The translations under genes and the position numbers were made by a program. A DNA stretch of 64,000 nucleotides from Paractinoplanes ferrugineus (GTDB lineage Bacteria; Actinomycetota; Actinomycetes; Mycobacteriales; Micromonosporaceae): NCBI RefSeq assembly GCF_016862195.1, contig NZ_BOMM01000075.1, positions 1 through 64,000 of the forward strand, in the 5' to 3' direction. The notes below the pieces were generated by a model. The model searched no databases, had not been told where the DNA came from, and worked only from the letters and a program-made list of their open reading frames with translations. Each line of letters begins with the position of its first letter. Positions within the stretch are counted from its first letter, which is position 1. Positions 25,381 through 33,870 of this stretch are shown here, piece by piece.

Positions 25381-26397
25381 CTGGGAACCATCGATCGGGC
25401 CGCCACGATCAGCGAGGTCGCCGCCCTTGCCGGCGTCTCCCCGGGCACCGCCTCCAAGGCGCTCAACGGACGCGGCGCGCTGCGCCCGGAGACCCGCCGC
25501 CGGGTCCAGGAGGCCGCCGACCAGCTGGGCTTCGTCGCCAACGCGGCCGCCCGCAGCCTGCAGGCCGGTCGCACCTACACGGTCGGCATGATCACCACCG
25601 ACAGCATCGGCCGCTTCTCGATCCCGCTGCTGATCGGCGCCGAGGACGCCCTGGGCGCCGGCCAGGTGAGCGTCTTCCTGTGCGACGCCCGGGACGACCC
25701 CATCCGCGAGCAGTACTACCTGCGCACCCTGCTCGGCCGCCAGGTCGACGGCATCATCGTGACCGGCCGCCGCACCCAGGCCCGCCCCCCGATCGGCCGG
25801 TCCCTGCCGGTCCCGGTGGTCTACGCGTTCATCAGCTCGACCGAGCCGAGCGACTGCTCGGTGGTCCCCGACGAGGCCGACGGCGCCCGCCGGGCGATCG
25901 AGCACCTGATCGCGATCGGTCGCCGCCGGATAGCCCACGTGACCGGTCCCGAGCACCACCACTCCGCCACCGTCCGGGCCGCGGCGGCGATGCGCACCAT
26001 CTCCGCGGCCGGCCTGGAACCGGCCGCCCCGCTGCTGTTCGGCGAGTGGAGCGAGGCGTGGGGCCGCCAGGCGGCCGGCATCCTGCTGTCCACCGGCGCC
26101 GACGTGGACGCCGTCTTCTGCGGCAGCGACCAGATCGCGCGGGGCCTGTCGGAGGCGTTGCAGGAGGCCGGCAAACGAATCCCGGGCGACGTCGCCCTGA
26201 TCGGTTTCGACAACTGGGACGTCATGGTCGACGGTTGCCGGCCCGCCCTGACGAGCGTCGACATGGACCTCGAGGGAATCGGCCGGACCGCCGCCGAACT
26301 GCTGCTCGCCACGATCAACGGCGAGCCGGCGCACGGCCGGCGGGCCCTGCCGGGCCGCCTGGTCCCGAGAGGATCGACAGCGGTCAACGTCTTCTGA
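25381..26397 (+). CDS. LacI-family repressor, paralogue 2, probable CTG start
   Basis: 338-residue LacI-type regulator. The helix-turn-helix ATISEVAALAGVSPGTASKAL is complete only if translation starts upstream of the first ATG (25588), which would delete the whole DNA-binding domain. No ATG, GTG or TTG exists in this frame back to at least 25318. CTG at 25381 has a strong GGGGAGG 5 nt upstream and gives the same N-terminal length as paralogue 1 (MTRPRTATIRDVA against LGTIDRAATISEVA). It is divergent from the GH127/ABC operon and highly similar to the LacI at its far end. Confidence 0.85.
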   Translation: MGTIDRAATISEVAALAGVSPGTASKALNGRGALRPETRRRVQEAADQLGFVANAAARSLQAGRTYTVGMITTDSIGRFSIPLLIGAEDALGAGQVSVFLCDARDDPIREQYYLRTLLGRQVDGIIVTGRRTQARPPIGRSLPVPVVYAFISSTEPSDCSVVPDEADGARRAIEHLIAIGRRRIAHVTGPEHHHSATVRAAAAMRTISAAGLEPAAPLLFGEWSEAWGRQAAGILLSTGADVDAVFCGSDQIARGLSEALQEAGKRIPGDVALIGFDNWDVMVDGCRPALTSVDMDLEGIGRTAAELLLATINGEPAHGRRALPGRLVPRGSTAVNVF

Positions 26398-26406
26398 GTA
26401 CGCGGT

Positions 26407-27630
26407 TCAGCGGCGGGCGGCGAGCCAGCTCTGGATCTTGCTGATCACCTGCTTGTCGGGCTCACCGAACTCGGGCCTGAACTTCGGGGTGATGTTCATC
26501 GTGTGGGCCATGCCGGGGTAGACGACGAGCTCGTGGTCGCGGTTGCCGGCCGCGGCGACGGCGGCGTCGGCGACGATCGCGACCCGGGCCGGGGTCTGGA
26601 TGTCGTTCTCGCCGTTGAGCAGCAGCGTCGGCCCGGCGAACCGGGGCAGCGCCTGGGTCACGGTCGGGAAGCGGCCGAGGTCGATGGCGTAGGAGACCAC
26701 GTACGGGTCGAGACCCGGCACGTTCGGGTAGGCGTCGATCTGGGTTGCCTTGCGCAGCACCGGGCCGGCCTCGGCGTCGATGGCGATCCGGCCGTCGTGG
26801 TCGCGGTCGGTCGTGGGCGAGACCTTCCGGCCGTCGAGCAGAACGCCGCGGAACTGCTCGGCGACCTCCTTCGGCTGGCCCAGCAGACCGTCGGCGGCCT
26901 CGGTCGCGGTCAGCTGACCGTCCCCGTCCACGTCGAACTCGTCGTGCATCTGCACCAGCAGCCGGCCGTAGATCTGGAACGTGAGCAGCTCCTTGACGGG
27001 CCGGCCGACGACGCCCATCTCCACCACGCCGGCCGGCGTGGGGATGCCGAACCTGCGCGGATCGGCGGCGAGGTTGGCGGCCACGTTGGTGCCCTCGCTG
27101 TGGCCGAGCAGGAAGATCTTGGACGGGTTCACCCTCGGCGACCGGGCCGCGAACCGGATCACCGAGGCGGCGTCCAGCTGGATCTGCCGGTAGGGGTTCT
27201 TCGGGGTGAGCTGGGCCGGATCGGTGCTCTCCACCGGCCCGATGCCGGTCACGCCGCGCTTGTTGAAGCGCAGGGTCGCGAAGCCCGCCCGGCCGGCGGC
27301 CTGCGCCAGCGGCACGAAGGTGGACCCCTTGCCGTCGGGCAGCGTCTGGTTCATGTCGTTGTGCCCGCTGCCGTGCAGGAAGACGACCAGCGGCAACGGA
27401 CCCCGGGCGGCACTCGGATAGGTGAGCTCGGCGTCGGTGACCCAGCCCTGGCCGAAGTCGATGCGGACCTGCTCGCGGGTGATGCCGTCCCAGCCGGACC
27501 GCTCGTGGGCGGCGCGGGCCGGCGAGCCGCCGGCCGGGACGCTCGCGTCGGCGATCCCGGCGCCGGCGGCGAGGACGGCGGCCGTGGCCACGCCGACCAC
27601 GAGTTTGCGGTGGTTCTTCGTGGTAGTCAT
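26407..27630 (-). CDS. Secreted alpha/beta hydrolase with calcium-type loops
   Basis: 407-residue exported protein: signal peptide 1-30, alpha/beta-hydrolase core with oxyanion segment FLHGSGHND, nucleophile elbow GHSEG (about residue 176), late acid in LLLNGENDIQTP and His in YPGMAHTM. Inserted in the lid region are two EF-hand/dockerin-like loops, DVDGDGQLTATE (about 235) and TDRDHDGRIAID (about 275), the first matching the D-x-D-x-D-G-x5-E calcium pattern exactly. Calcium binding could stabilise the lid. Substrate unknown; family members include esterases and dienelactone-hydrolase-like proteins. Converges on lacI paralogue 2 with a 9-bp gap. Confidence 0.8.
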   Translation of the reverse strand: MTTTKNHRKLVVGVATAAVLAAGAGIADASVPAGGSPARAAHERSGWDGITREQVRIDFGQGWVTDAELTYPSAARGPLPLVVFLHGSGHNDMNQTLPDGKGSTFVPLAQAAGRAGFATLRFNKRGVTGIGPVESTDPAQLTPKNPYRQIQLDAASVIRFAARSPRVNPSKIFLLGHSEGTNVAANLAADPRRFGIPTPAGVVEMGVVGRPVKELLTFQIYGRLLVQMHDEFDVDGDGQLTATEAADGLLGQPKEVAEQFRGVLLDGRKVSPTTDRDHDGRIAIDAEAGPVLRKATQIDAYPNVPGLDPYVVSYAIDLGRFPTVTQALPRFAGPTLLLNGENDIQTPARVAIVADAAVAAAGNRDHELVVYPGMAHTMNITPKFRPEFGEPDKQVISKIQSWLAARR

Positions 27631-27750
27631 GGGGGAAACGCTATTGACGATGCTTGCGAGGATCGATCCCGCTGGCTACCCAACCGAGGTACAGCTGGCA
27701 CCACCGTCCGCATGCGATGATGCGGGTCGGCTGACGGGAAGGGGGCGAGG

Positions 27751-28578
27751 TTGACGCCGTCCCTCTATGTCGCCCATGACGAGCGCATGGTCATCGTGTC
27801 GCTGCTCCCGCTCGAAGTGGTCGGCGGCCGGGGAATGTCGTACGGCTGGGGCAGTGTCCTGGAAATGGCGCCGGCCGAGCCCGCGACCGAGCCGGGGCCG
27901 CTGACCGGGGTGCTCTGCGGCGTCGGCGGCGTCTCCGGCATGATCGGCGCCCTGCTGCTGCTGGGCGGGGCGCTCACCGGTGGCATCTTCCTGCTGGGCG
28001 GCGTCACGGTCGCCGGCGGGGCGATCCTGCACGGCTGGCGGCAGCGGCCCGGGGTGATCTCGGCGCCGCGGCTGGCGAGCGATCGCGAGCAGCACCACGT
28101 GCTCGTCGAGGACCGCGACCGGAAACTGTTCTCGGACGCGATCGACCTGTGCCAGCGCACCTCGCAGACGTGGCCGGCGCTCGGCGCGCTGATCGACGCA
28201 CCGGTCGCCGAGCGGCAGCTCGCCCGGGCCCTGTTCGATCTGGCCGGCGCCCTGGAACGCCGGCAGGAGCTGCGCGAGCTGCACGCCGCACTGGCCGAGC
28301 ACGACGGCGCGTTCGAACTGGCGCCGCGGATGCTGAAGGCGGGCTCGGCGCTGGCCGCGCTGGACGACGAGGTGGGCCACCGGCTGGCGACGCTGAACGC
28401 GGTCGCCGTCGCCGGTGAGGAGCTGATCCGCGACCAGCGGATCACCGCGCTGGCCCGGGAGGCGGACGAGGCGCTCGCCCGGCTGACCTCGACCGGGCTG
28501 CCGATCGTGGCGGACGCCGGGTCGGAGCTGGCCGAGCGCACCGAGGCGGTGCTGCGGGCGTACCGGGAGCTGACCTGA
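27751..28578 (+). CDS. Hypothetical membrane-anchored coiled-coil protein
   Basis: 275 residues, not recognised. N-terminal region to about 48, then a Gly/Leu-rich membrane hairpin (VLCGVGGVSGMIGALLLLGG and ALTGGIFLLGGVTVAGGAIL, about 53-93), then a long helical, Glu/Arg/Leu-rich cytoplasmic part (110-275) that could form a coiled coil. TTG start at 27751 with AAGGGGG 5 nt upstream; no better start in frame. Stands alone between a hydrolase and a GNAT gene. Confidence 0.6.
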   Translation: MTPSLYVAHDERMVIVSLLPLEVVGGRGMSYGWGSVLEMAPAEPATEPGPLTGVLCGVGGVSGMIGALLLLGGALTGGIFLLGGVTVAGGAILHGWRQRPGVISAPRLASDREQHHVLVEDRDRKLFSDAIDLCQRTSQTWPALGALIDAPVAERQLARALFDLAGALERRQELRELHAALAEHDGAFELAPRMLKAGSALAALDDEVGHRLATLNAVAVAGEELIRDQRITALAREADEALARLTSTGLPIVADAGSELAERTEAVLRAYRELT

Positions 28579-28649
28579 CCGGTTGGGGCCGGCCCGGTGA
28601 TGGTGTGAAATGGGATCGACGGCTACCGAACGGCAGAGAGGCTGACCGG

Positions 28650-29195
28650 GTGACCCCCGACGTTCGTATCGTGCACTTGACCGGACCGGCCTTTCAAGCG
28701 CTCGCGCGCGGCGACCTCGCCGCCGCCGACGCGGCCAGTCCCGTACCGTTGTCGGCCTTTCTCGCCGGGCCGGAATGCCAAGGGGTGTGGGCCTATCGGG
28801 CCCGGCAATGCGAGGCGGACCCGGACAGCGCCGGCTGGGTGACCGGGGTGATCTGGGACGAGCGGAACCAGGTGGCGGTCGGCCGGGCCGGCTTTCACGC
28901 GCCGCCGGACGCGGCCGGCCTGGTCGAGATCGGGTACGCGGTGGAGCCCGCCCACCGGCGGCAGGGTTATGCGCGTGCCGCGTTGGAGGCGCTGTTGCAA
29001 CGCGCCTGCGACGACCCGGGCGTCAAGACCGTGCGGGTCTGCATCGCGCCGGACAACATCGCGTCCTATTCGCTCGCCGCGCACTACGGCTTCGTGAAGG
29101 TCGGCGAGCAGTGGGACGAGCAGGACGGGCGGGAGATCGTCTACGAGATGCCGGCCGACCGGTTCGGCCAGGCGCGGAAAGCCGGCGACCGCTGA
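28650..29195 (+). CDS. GNAT-family N-acetyltransferase
   Basis: 181-residue acetyltransferase. The acetyl-CoA site is EPAHRRQGYARAAL (R/Q-x-x-G-x-G/A pattern) near residue 108, followed by the C-terminal NIASYSLAAHYGFVKVG that closes the fold in RimJ-like enzymes. GTG 28650 has AGAGAGG upstream and removes a 15-residue extension that would read from GTG 28605. Acts on an unknown amine. The AEC transporter begins 15 bp after its stop, so they may be co-transcribed. Confidence 0.8.
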   Translation: MTPDVRIVHLTGPAFQALARGDLAAADAASPVPLSAFLAGPECQGVWAYRARQCEADPDSAGWVTGVIWDERNQVAVGRAGFHAPPDAAGLVEIGYAVEPAHRRQGYARAALEALLQRACDDPGVKTVRVCIAPDNIASYSLAAHYGFVKVGEQWDEQDGREIVYEMPADRFGQARKAGDR

Positions 29196-29210
29196 GTCCG
29201 GACGGCGCGA

Positions 29211-30107
29211 ATGCTGCACGCGCTTGACGGCTTCGCGCTCATCGGCGCGATCGTCCTGGCCGGATGGGCGGTGGGCCGGTTCGCCGGTCTGCCGGAGACC
29301 ACCGAGGAGATCGTCGGACGGCTCGTCTACACGATTCTGGCGCCCTGTCTGCTGTTCACCGTGGTCGCACGGGCCGATCCGGATGTTCTGTTCAGCGAGC
29401 CGCTGCTGGTGTCGGGGCTCGCGGCGCTGCTGACCTTCATCGCGTACGGGCTGATCTTTTTCCGCCGTGATCGCCGTACCCGAATCATGGGTGGAATGTG
29501 CGCCGGCTATGTCAACGCCAACTACATCGGCATCCCGATCGCCACCTACGTGCTCAACGACGCCGCCCTCGTGGTGCCGATCATGATGCTGCAACTGCTC
29601 GTCATCACCCCGATCGTGCTGGCCTTACTGACCTCCGGGTCGGCCCGCGAGGCGGTCCTGTCGGCGCTGCGCAACCCGCTCGTCGTCGCGGTGGCGCTCG
29701 GCGCGACCGTCGCCGCCACCGGCCTGCGGATCCCCGCGGTCGTCGCCGACCCGCTGAACGTCATCGGACAAGCCACGGTGCCACTCGTACTCATCGCCTT
29801 CGGCCTGTCGCTGCACGGCCGGGCCATCCTCGCGCCCGGCCCCGACCGCGCCCCCACCCTTGTCGCCGTCGCCGGGAAAACCGCCGGCATGCCGGCGATC
29901 GCCTTCCTCCTGGCGCTGCTGTTCCGCCTGCCCCACCACGAGACGTACGCGGTGACCGTGCTCGCCGGCCTGCCGACCGCGCAGAACGTCTTCCTGCACG
30001 CCCAGCGCTTCCGGACCGGCCTGATTCTCGCCCGGGACGCCGTTTTCCTCTCGACGATCGCGTGCGTGCCGGTCCTGCTGCTGATCGCTGTGCTGTTCAC
30101 CCGTTGA
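29211..30107 (+). CDS. AEC (auxin efflux carrier) family transporter
   Basis: 298-residue integral membrane protein with about ten helices. The two symmetrical halves characteristic of the AEC family are seen, with unwound conserved stretches CAGYVNANYIGIPIATYVL and AGLPTAQNVFLHAQRF. AEC proteins export or exchange small organic anions such as malate or amino acid derivatives. Follows the GNAT gene by 15 bp, possibly exporting an acetylated product; this link is speculative. Converges on lexA. Confidence 0.85.
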   Translation: MLHALDGFALIGAIVLAGWAVGRFAGLPETTEEIVGRLVYTILAPCLLFTVVARADPDVLFSEPLLVSGLAALLTFIAYGLIFFRRDRRTRIMGGMCAGYVNANYIGIPIATYVLNDAALVVPIMMLQLLVITPIVLALLTSGSAREAVLSALRNPLVVAVALGATVAATGLRIPAVVADPLNVIGQATVPLVLIAFGLSLHGRAILAPGPDRAPTLVAVAGKTAGMPAIAFLLALLFRLPHHETYAVTVLAGLPTAQNVFLHAQRFRTGLILARDAVFLSTIACVPVLLLIAVLFTR

Positions 30108-30120
30108 CCCGCGCGGTCGA

Positions 30121-30762
30121 TCAGGTGCGGCGCAGAACCGAGACGACCTTCCCGAGTACGACGGCGTGGTCGCCGTCGATGTTGTCGTAGGCCGGATTGC
30201 GCGGCTCCAGGACGACGTGCCCGCCCCGCCGCCGGAAGACCTTCACGGTCGCCTCGTCGTCGATCATCGCGGCCACGATCTCCCCGTTGTAGGCCTCGGG
30301 CTGCTGCTTGACGACCACGATGTCGCCGTCGCAGATCGCGGCGCCGATCATCGAATCGCCGCGAACCCGCAGCCCGAACAGATTGCCGCGCCCGACCAGA
30401 TCGCGGGGGAGCGGGAGTACTTCCTCGGAGTTCTGCTCGGCCGGAATCGGCGTGCCGGCCGCGATGTCGCCGAGGACCGGCACCCCGATGGTGTTCGTCT
30501 CGGCGCGCGGCGCCTCGGGCGGGGCGAGGAACATGCGTACGTCGACCGGTCTTGTCGCCCTACCCCGCCGCAGATAGCCGAGGTCCTCCAGAACGCGCAG
30601 GTGCCGGCTGACCGTCGAGGTCGCGGCGACGCCGATCGCGTCGGCGATCTCCCGGGTCGACGGCGAATAGCCGTGCCGCAGCGCCCACTTCTGGATGACG
30701 GCGAGAATCCTGCGTTGCCGCTCGTTCAGAACCGACGTATCGAGACCCTCATCCGCTAGCAC
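30121..30762 (-). CDS. lexA: LexA repressor (SOS regulator)
   Basis: 213 residues from GTG 30762. N-terminal winged helix (NERQRRILAVIQKWALRHGY, STREIADAIGVAATSTVSRH) and C-terminal self-cleavage domain: bond at AAG (Ala102-Gly103), nucleophile Ser137 in RGDSM and general base Lys174 in ATVKVFRR. RecA filaments on damaged DNA trigger its self-cleavage, which derepresses SOS genes. The start is uncertain: GTG 30762 is used because GAGGAA lies 9 nt upstream. No SOS box was found at its own promoter, unusual for an autoregulated lexA; a second LexA elsewhere cannot be excluded. Confidence 0.85.
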   Translation of the reverse strand: MLADEGLDTSVLNERQRRILAVIQKWALRHGYSPSTREIADAIGVAATSTVSRHLRVLEDLGYLRRGRATRPVDVRMFLAPPEAPRAETNTIGVPVLGDIAAGTPIPAEQNSEEVLPLPRDLVGRGNLFGLRVRGDSMIGAAICDGDIVVVKQQPEAYNGEIVAAMIDDEATVKVFRRRGGHVVLEPRNPAYDNIDGDHAVVLGKVVSVLRRT

Positions 30763-30867
30763 TCCAAGATCTTCCTCGGTGACCCGCCGGTTGTCGCGCC
30801 GACGCGCCGACCCGATCGCGTGCTCGCCGACCGGTGCGGCCCGTCGGCCAAGGGGGAGAATGGGTCG

Positions 30868-31167
30868 ATGCCCGGACCACTGATCTTCCTGGACGTCGAC
30901 GGGCCGTTGATCCCGTTCCGGGCCCGGTCGTTCGGGCCGGTCGAGCACGAGAATCCGCTTGTGGAAAGGCTGGATCCGGCCGACGGCGGGCGGCTGCTCG
31001 CCCTCGGTGGTGCGCTCGTGTGGGCGACGACCTGGATGGACGACGCCAACGAGGTGATCGCGCCGATCCTCGCTGGGTCGCGGCGAACTGTTCGGGGCGG
31101 GCGCTGTTGCATCGGGTCGACCCGCGGGTCGGCCTGGCCGGTGGCGACTTCGCGGTGATCCGGCGCT
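30868..31167 (+). pseudogene. HAD-like hydrolase remnant
   Basis: Begins as a normal small HAD-domain protein (MPGPLIFLDVDGPLIPFRAR, with the DVDG nucleophile motif, then LVWATTWMDDANEVIAPIL) but loses the reading frame near 31075. The family C-terminus ALLHRVDPRVGLAGGDFAVI reappears in another frame at about 31102-31165. The middle segment holding the later HAD motifs is deleted, so the product cannot be active. Confidence 0.8.
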
Positions 31168-31170
31168 GGG

Positions 31171-32157
31171 TCACTGATAGCGGGTCAGCACCTCCCGGGC
31201 CTGGGCGGTGATGTCGGCGATCACCGAGCCGGCGCTCTTGACCGCGTCGACCAGGCCCACGCCCTGGCCGGCCAGCAGCGGCATCTCGTCGAGGTCGCCG
31301 GTGGTGACGTCGCGCATCGGCACCAGGTTGGCGAAGCGTGGCACGTCGACGGGTTCGCCGCCGAGGACGGTGCGGCCGATGATCGGGCGCTCGGCGGGGT
31401 AGCTCGGCTTCTCCTCGACGACGCGGTTGCGCAGCACGCGCATCGGGTTGAACTCGGGGGTCTCCGGACCGAAGAGCGAGGTGCGGACGGTGTCCGTGGC
31501 GGCCGCCCGCACCAGGCGGGATTTGTAACCGTCGTGGGCCAGCGACTCGTCGGTCGCGACCAGGCGGGTGCCGATCCAGGCCCCGTCGGCGCCCAGCATC
31601 AGCGCCGCCGCCAGTCCGCGCCCGTCGGCGATGCCGCCCGCCGCCAGCACCAGGGCCGGCGCCACCGCGTCCACGATCAGCGGGACCAGGGCGAACGTCG
31701 GCAGCGACCCGAAATTGTGCCCGCCCGCCTCACTGCCCTGCGCCACGATCACGTCGATCCCGTCGTCGACCGCCCGCCCGGCCGCGGCCACGTCGCCGAC
31801 CTGCTCGAACACCCGGATGCCGGCGGCGTGCAGCTGGTCGATCCAGGCGCGCCGCGGGTGCCCCCAGTGGAACGACACCGCCGGCACGGCCGCCTCGCAC
31901 ACGGCGTCGATCTGTGGTTGCTCGGTGAAGACGGTGATGAAGTTGACGTGGAAGGGCGCCGGGGTGCCGGCCCGGACAGCCGCGATGACCTGCAGCATCG
32001 CGGGCAGCGGCAGGAGTCCGACGCCGAGCGAGCCGAGCCCTCCGGCGTTCCCCACGGCCACCGCGAGCTCCGGGCCCATCCCGACGAAGGCCATGCCGGC
32101 CTGGGCGATGGGCGTGCTCAGTCCGAAGGCCTCGGTGAATCGCGTACGCAGTCGCAT
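31171..32157 (-). CDS. Nitronate monooxygenase-like flavin enzyme
   Basis: 328-residue TIM-barrel FMN protein of the nitronate monooxygenase / enoyl reductase-like family. Signs: PIAQAGMAFVGMGPELAVAV near the N-terminus, FHWGHP (active-site His), IVAQGSEAGGHNFG (phosphate binding) and LAAGGIADGRGLAAALMLGADG (FMN phosphate loop). The class oxidises alkyl nitronates such as propionate-3-nitronate with O2. ATG 32157 chosen. The gene faces the HAD remnant and is followed upstream by a GH3 remnant, so its neighbourhood is decaying, but it is intact. Confidence 0.85.
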   Translation of the reverse strand: MRLRTRFTEAFGLSTPIAQAGMAFVGMGPELAVAVGNAGGLGSLGVGLLPLPAMLQVIAAVRAGTPAPFHVNFITVFTEQPQIDAVCEAAVPAVSFHWGHPRRAWIDQLHAAGIRVFEQVGDVAAAGRAVDDGIDVIVAQGSEAGGHNFGSLPTFALVPLIVDAVAPALVLAAGGIADGRGLAAALMLGADGAWIGTRLVATDESLAHDGYKSRLVRAAATDTVRTSLFGPETPEFNPMRVLRNRVVEEKPSYPAERPIIGRTVLGGEPVDVPRFANLVPMRDVTTGDLDEMPLLAGQGVGLVDAVKSAGSVIADITAQAREVLTRYQ

Positions 32158-32199
32158 CCCCCGACGATGTCGCACCTGCCCGCCGTTGCCTGTCGTGCG

Positions 32200-32560
32200 G
32201 CGGACAGTCGGCGAAGGGGGCGGCTGCCGGGGGAGAGCGGCAGGACGTCGCCGACGTGGCGAGGACCGCGGCGTCGCCGGTGCCGGCGGGACCGGGCGTG
32301 GTCGGGTCGAGCCCGGCCCGGACCGCCTCGACCCGGTCGACGACGGCGCCCCGGTCGGACATGACGAGGCCCTCGAAGCCCCACTCGTCGCGTGGCACCG
32401 AGGTGAGCAGCCGGTGATGCTGACTCGCGTACCCCCCGTTGACCTTGTCGGCATCCATCACGGCCAGGGCTGCGCCTCGGTGGCGACCCGCCGGAACGCG
32501 CGCAGGTGGAGCTCACGCGGCGTCCATGGCGACTACCTGCCGAGTGCCTGTCAGGTGTCG
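32200..32560 (-). pseudogene. GH3 beta-glucosidase remnant
   Basis: Pieces of a glycoside hydrolase family 3 enzyme in shifted frames: LRELHLRAFRRVATEAQPW, then VMDADKVNGGYASQHHRLLT and DEWGFEGLVMSDRGAVVDRV, which holds the nucleophile Asp motif, then in another frame DVLPLSPGSR, normally found at the start of the C-terminal domain. Frameshifts and a large internal deletion leave about 110 of some 750 residues. It shows that a second beta-glycosidase locus has been lost here. Confidence 0.75.
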
Positions 32561-32709
32561 ACTGCCCCGCAACCCTTAGCACATTCCGGAGATCACCCGC
32601 TTAAACCGAGCGTGCAGATCCGGACTGGACTCACGGAGGGTATCGCCGCGGTCACGCAAGGGTGAATGCTGAACCCGATGATGTCGACCGACGTCGATCG
32701 GGGGATCGC

Positions 32710-33870
32710 GTGAAAACCGATGTGGCAGTTCTCGGCGCGGGACCGTACGGGCTGGCCGTCTCCGCCGCCCTGGGCGACGCGGGCGTGGAACATCAGGTGC
32801 TCGGCGAGCCGATGTCGTTCTGGAAGGAGATGCCGGAAGGCATGCTCCTGCGGTCCAACTGGACCGCCACGTCCATCGCGGACCACCGGGGGCCGGTGTC
32901 GCTCGACGCCTACGTCGCCGCCACCGGTGCGGAGTTCGGCCGGCCGGTGCCGCTGGAGAACTTCATCGCGTACGGGTCATGGGTGCAGTCCCGGGTCGCA
33001 CCCGGCGTCGATCGGCGCGTCGTCAGCGAGGTCTCCGCCGGGCGGGCCGGTTTCCTTCTGTCCTTCGCCGACGGGTCCACGCTGCGGGCCGGGCGGGTCG
33101 TCGTCGCGGCCGGGATCGCGCCCTTCGCCCGGCGGCCACCGCAGTTCGCCGGCCTGTCGCTGGCCACCCACTCGGCCGAGCACCGCGACCTGTCCCGGTT
33201 CAAGGGCGAGCGGGTGCTCGTCGTCGGTGGCGGGCAGAGCGCGCTCGAATCGGCCGCCCTGCTGCACGAGTCCGGCGCCGAGGTCGAGGTGCTGGTCCGG
33301 CGGGACCACCTGACCTGGCTGCACGGCGGGAAATACCAGCGCCTGCTGGGCCGGGCCAAACCGCTGTTCTACGCACCCACCGACGTCGGCCCGCTCGGTC
33401 TGTCCCGGGTGGTCGCGGCGCCCCATCTGTTCCGCCGGCTGCCCCGGTCGTTGCAGACCCCGGCGGCCCGCCGCGCCATCCGGCCGGCCGGCGCCGAATG
33501 GCTCGTCGCGCGGCTGCGGGAGGTGCCGATCCGGCTCGGCTTCGAGGTGCGATCGGCCACCGAGGACGGCAAGCGGATCAAGGTCTCGTCGAGCACCGGC
33601 GAGGTGCTCACCGCGGACCACCTGATCTACGGCACGGGCTACCAGGTCGACGTCGCACGCTATCCGTTCCTGCCGCCGTCGCTGGTGCGCGGGGTGCGGC
33701 GGGTGGACGGCCATCCGGTGCTCGGCTCGGGCCTGGAGTCGTCCGTACCCGGCCTGCACTTCGTCGGGGCGCCCGCGGCCTGGAGCTACGGGCCGATCAT
33801 GCGGTTCGTGTCGGGCGGATGGTTCGCGAGCCGGGCCGTGGCCTCCCGGATCGCCGGCCGGCGGCGCTGA
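32710..33870 (+). CDS. FAD-dependent oxidoreductase (flavin monooxygenase-like), cassette gene 1
   Basis: 386 residues with two Rossmann motifs: GAGPYGL (residues 9-15, FAD) and VVGGGQSALESAALL (about 173-187, NAD(P)H), and YGTGY near 310, as in flavin-containing or N-hydroxylating monooxygenases. It lacks a signal peptide. GTG 32710 has GGGGGA upstream. Its TGA shares a base with the ATG of the ATP-grasp gene (TGATG), which in turn shares a base with the deacetylase start, so all three are translationally coupled. The substrate is unknown. Confidence 0.8.
   Translation: MKTDVAVLGAGPYGLAVSAALGDAGVEHQVLGEPMSFWKEMPEGMLLRSNWTATSIADHRGPVSLDAYVAATGAEFGRPVPLENFIAYGSWVQSRVAPGVDRRVVSEVSAGRAGFLLSFADGSTLRAGRVVVAAGIAPFARRPPQFAGLSLATHSAEHRDLSRFKGERVLVVGGGQSALESAALLHESGAEVEVLVRRDHLTWLHGGKYQRLLGRAKPLFYAPTDVGPLGLSRVVAAPHLFRRLPRSLQTPAARRAIRPAGAEWLVARLREVPIRLGFEVRSATEDGKRIKVSSSTGEVLTADHLIYGTGYQVDVARYPFLPPSLVRGVRRVDGHPVLGSGLESSVPGLHFVGAPAAWSYGPIMRFVSGGWFASRAVASRIAGRRR

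Noticed and set aside
27410..27425. ACTCGGATA inside the hydrolase gene as another RsrR-type operator
   Set aside because: It is a single half-site within coding sequence with no opposite half at the right spacing.
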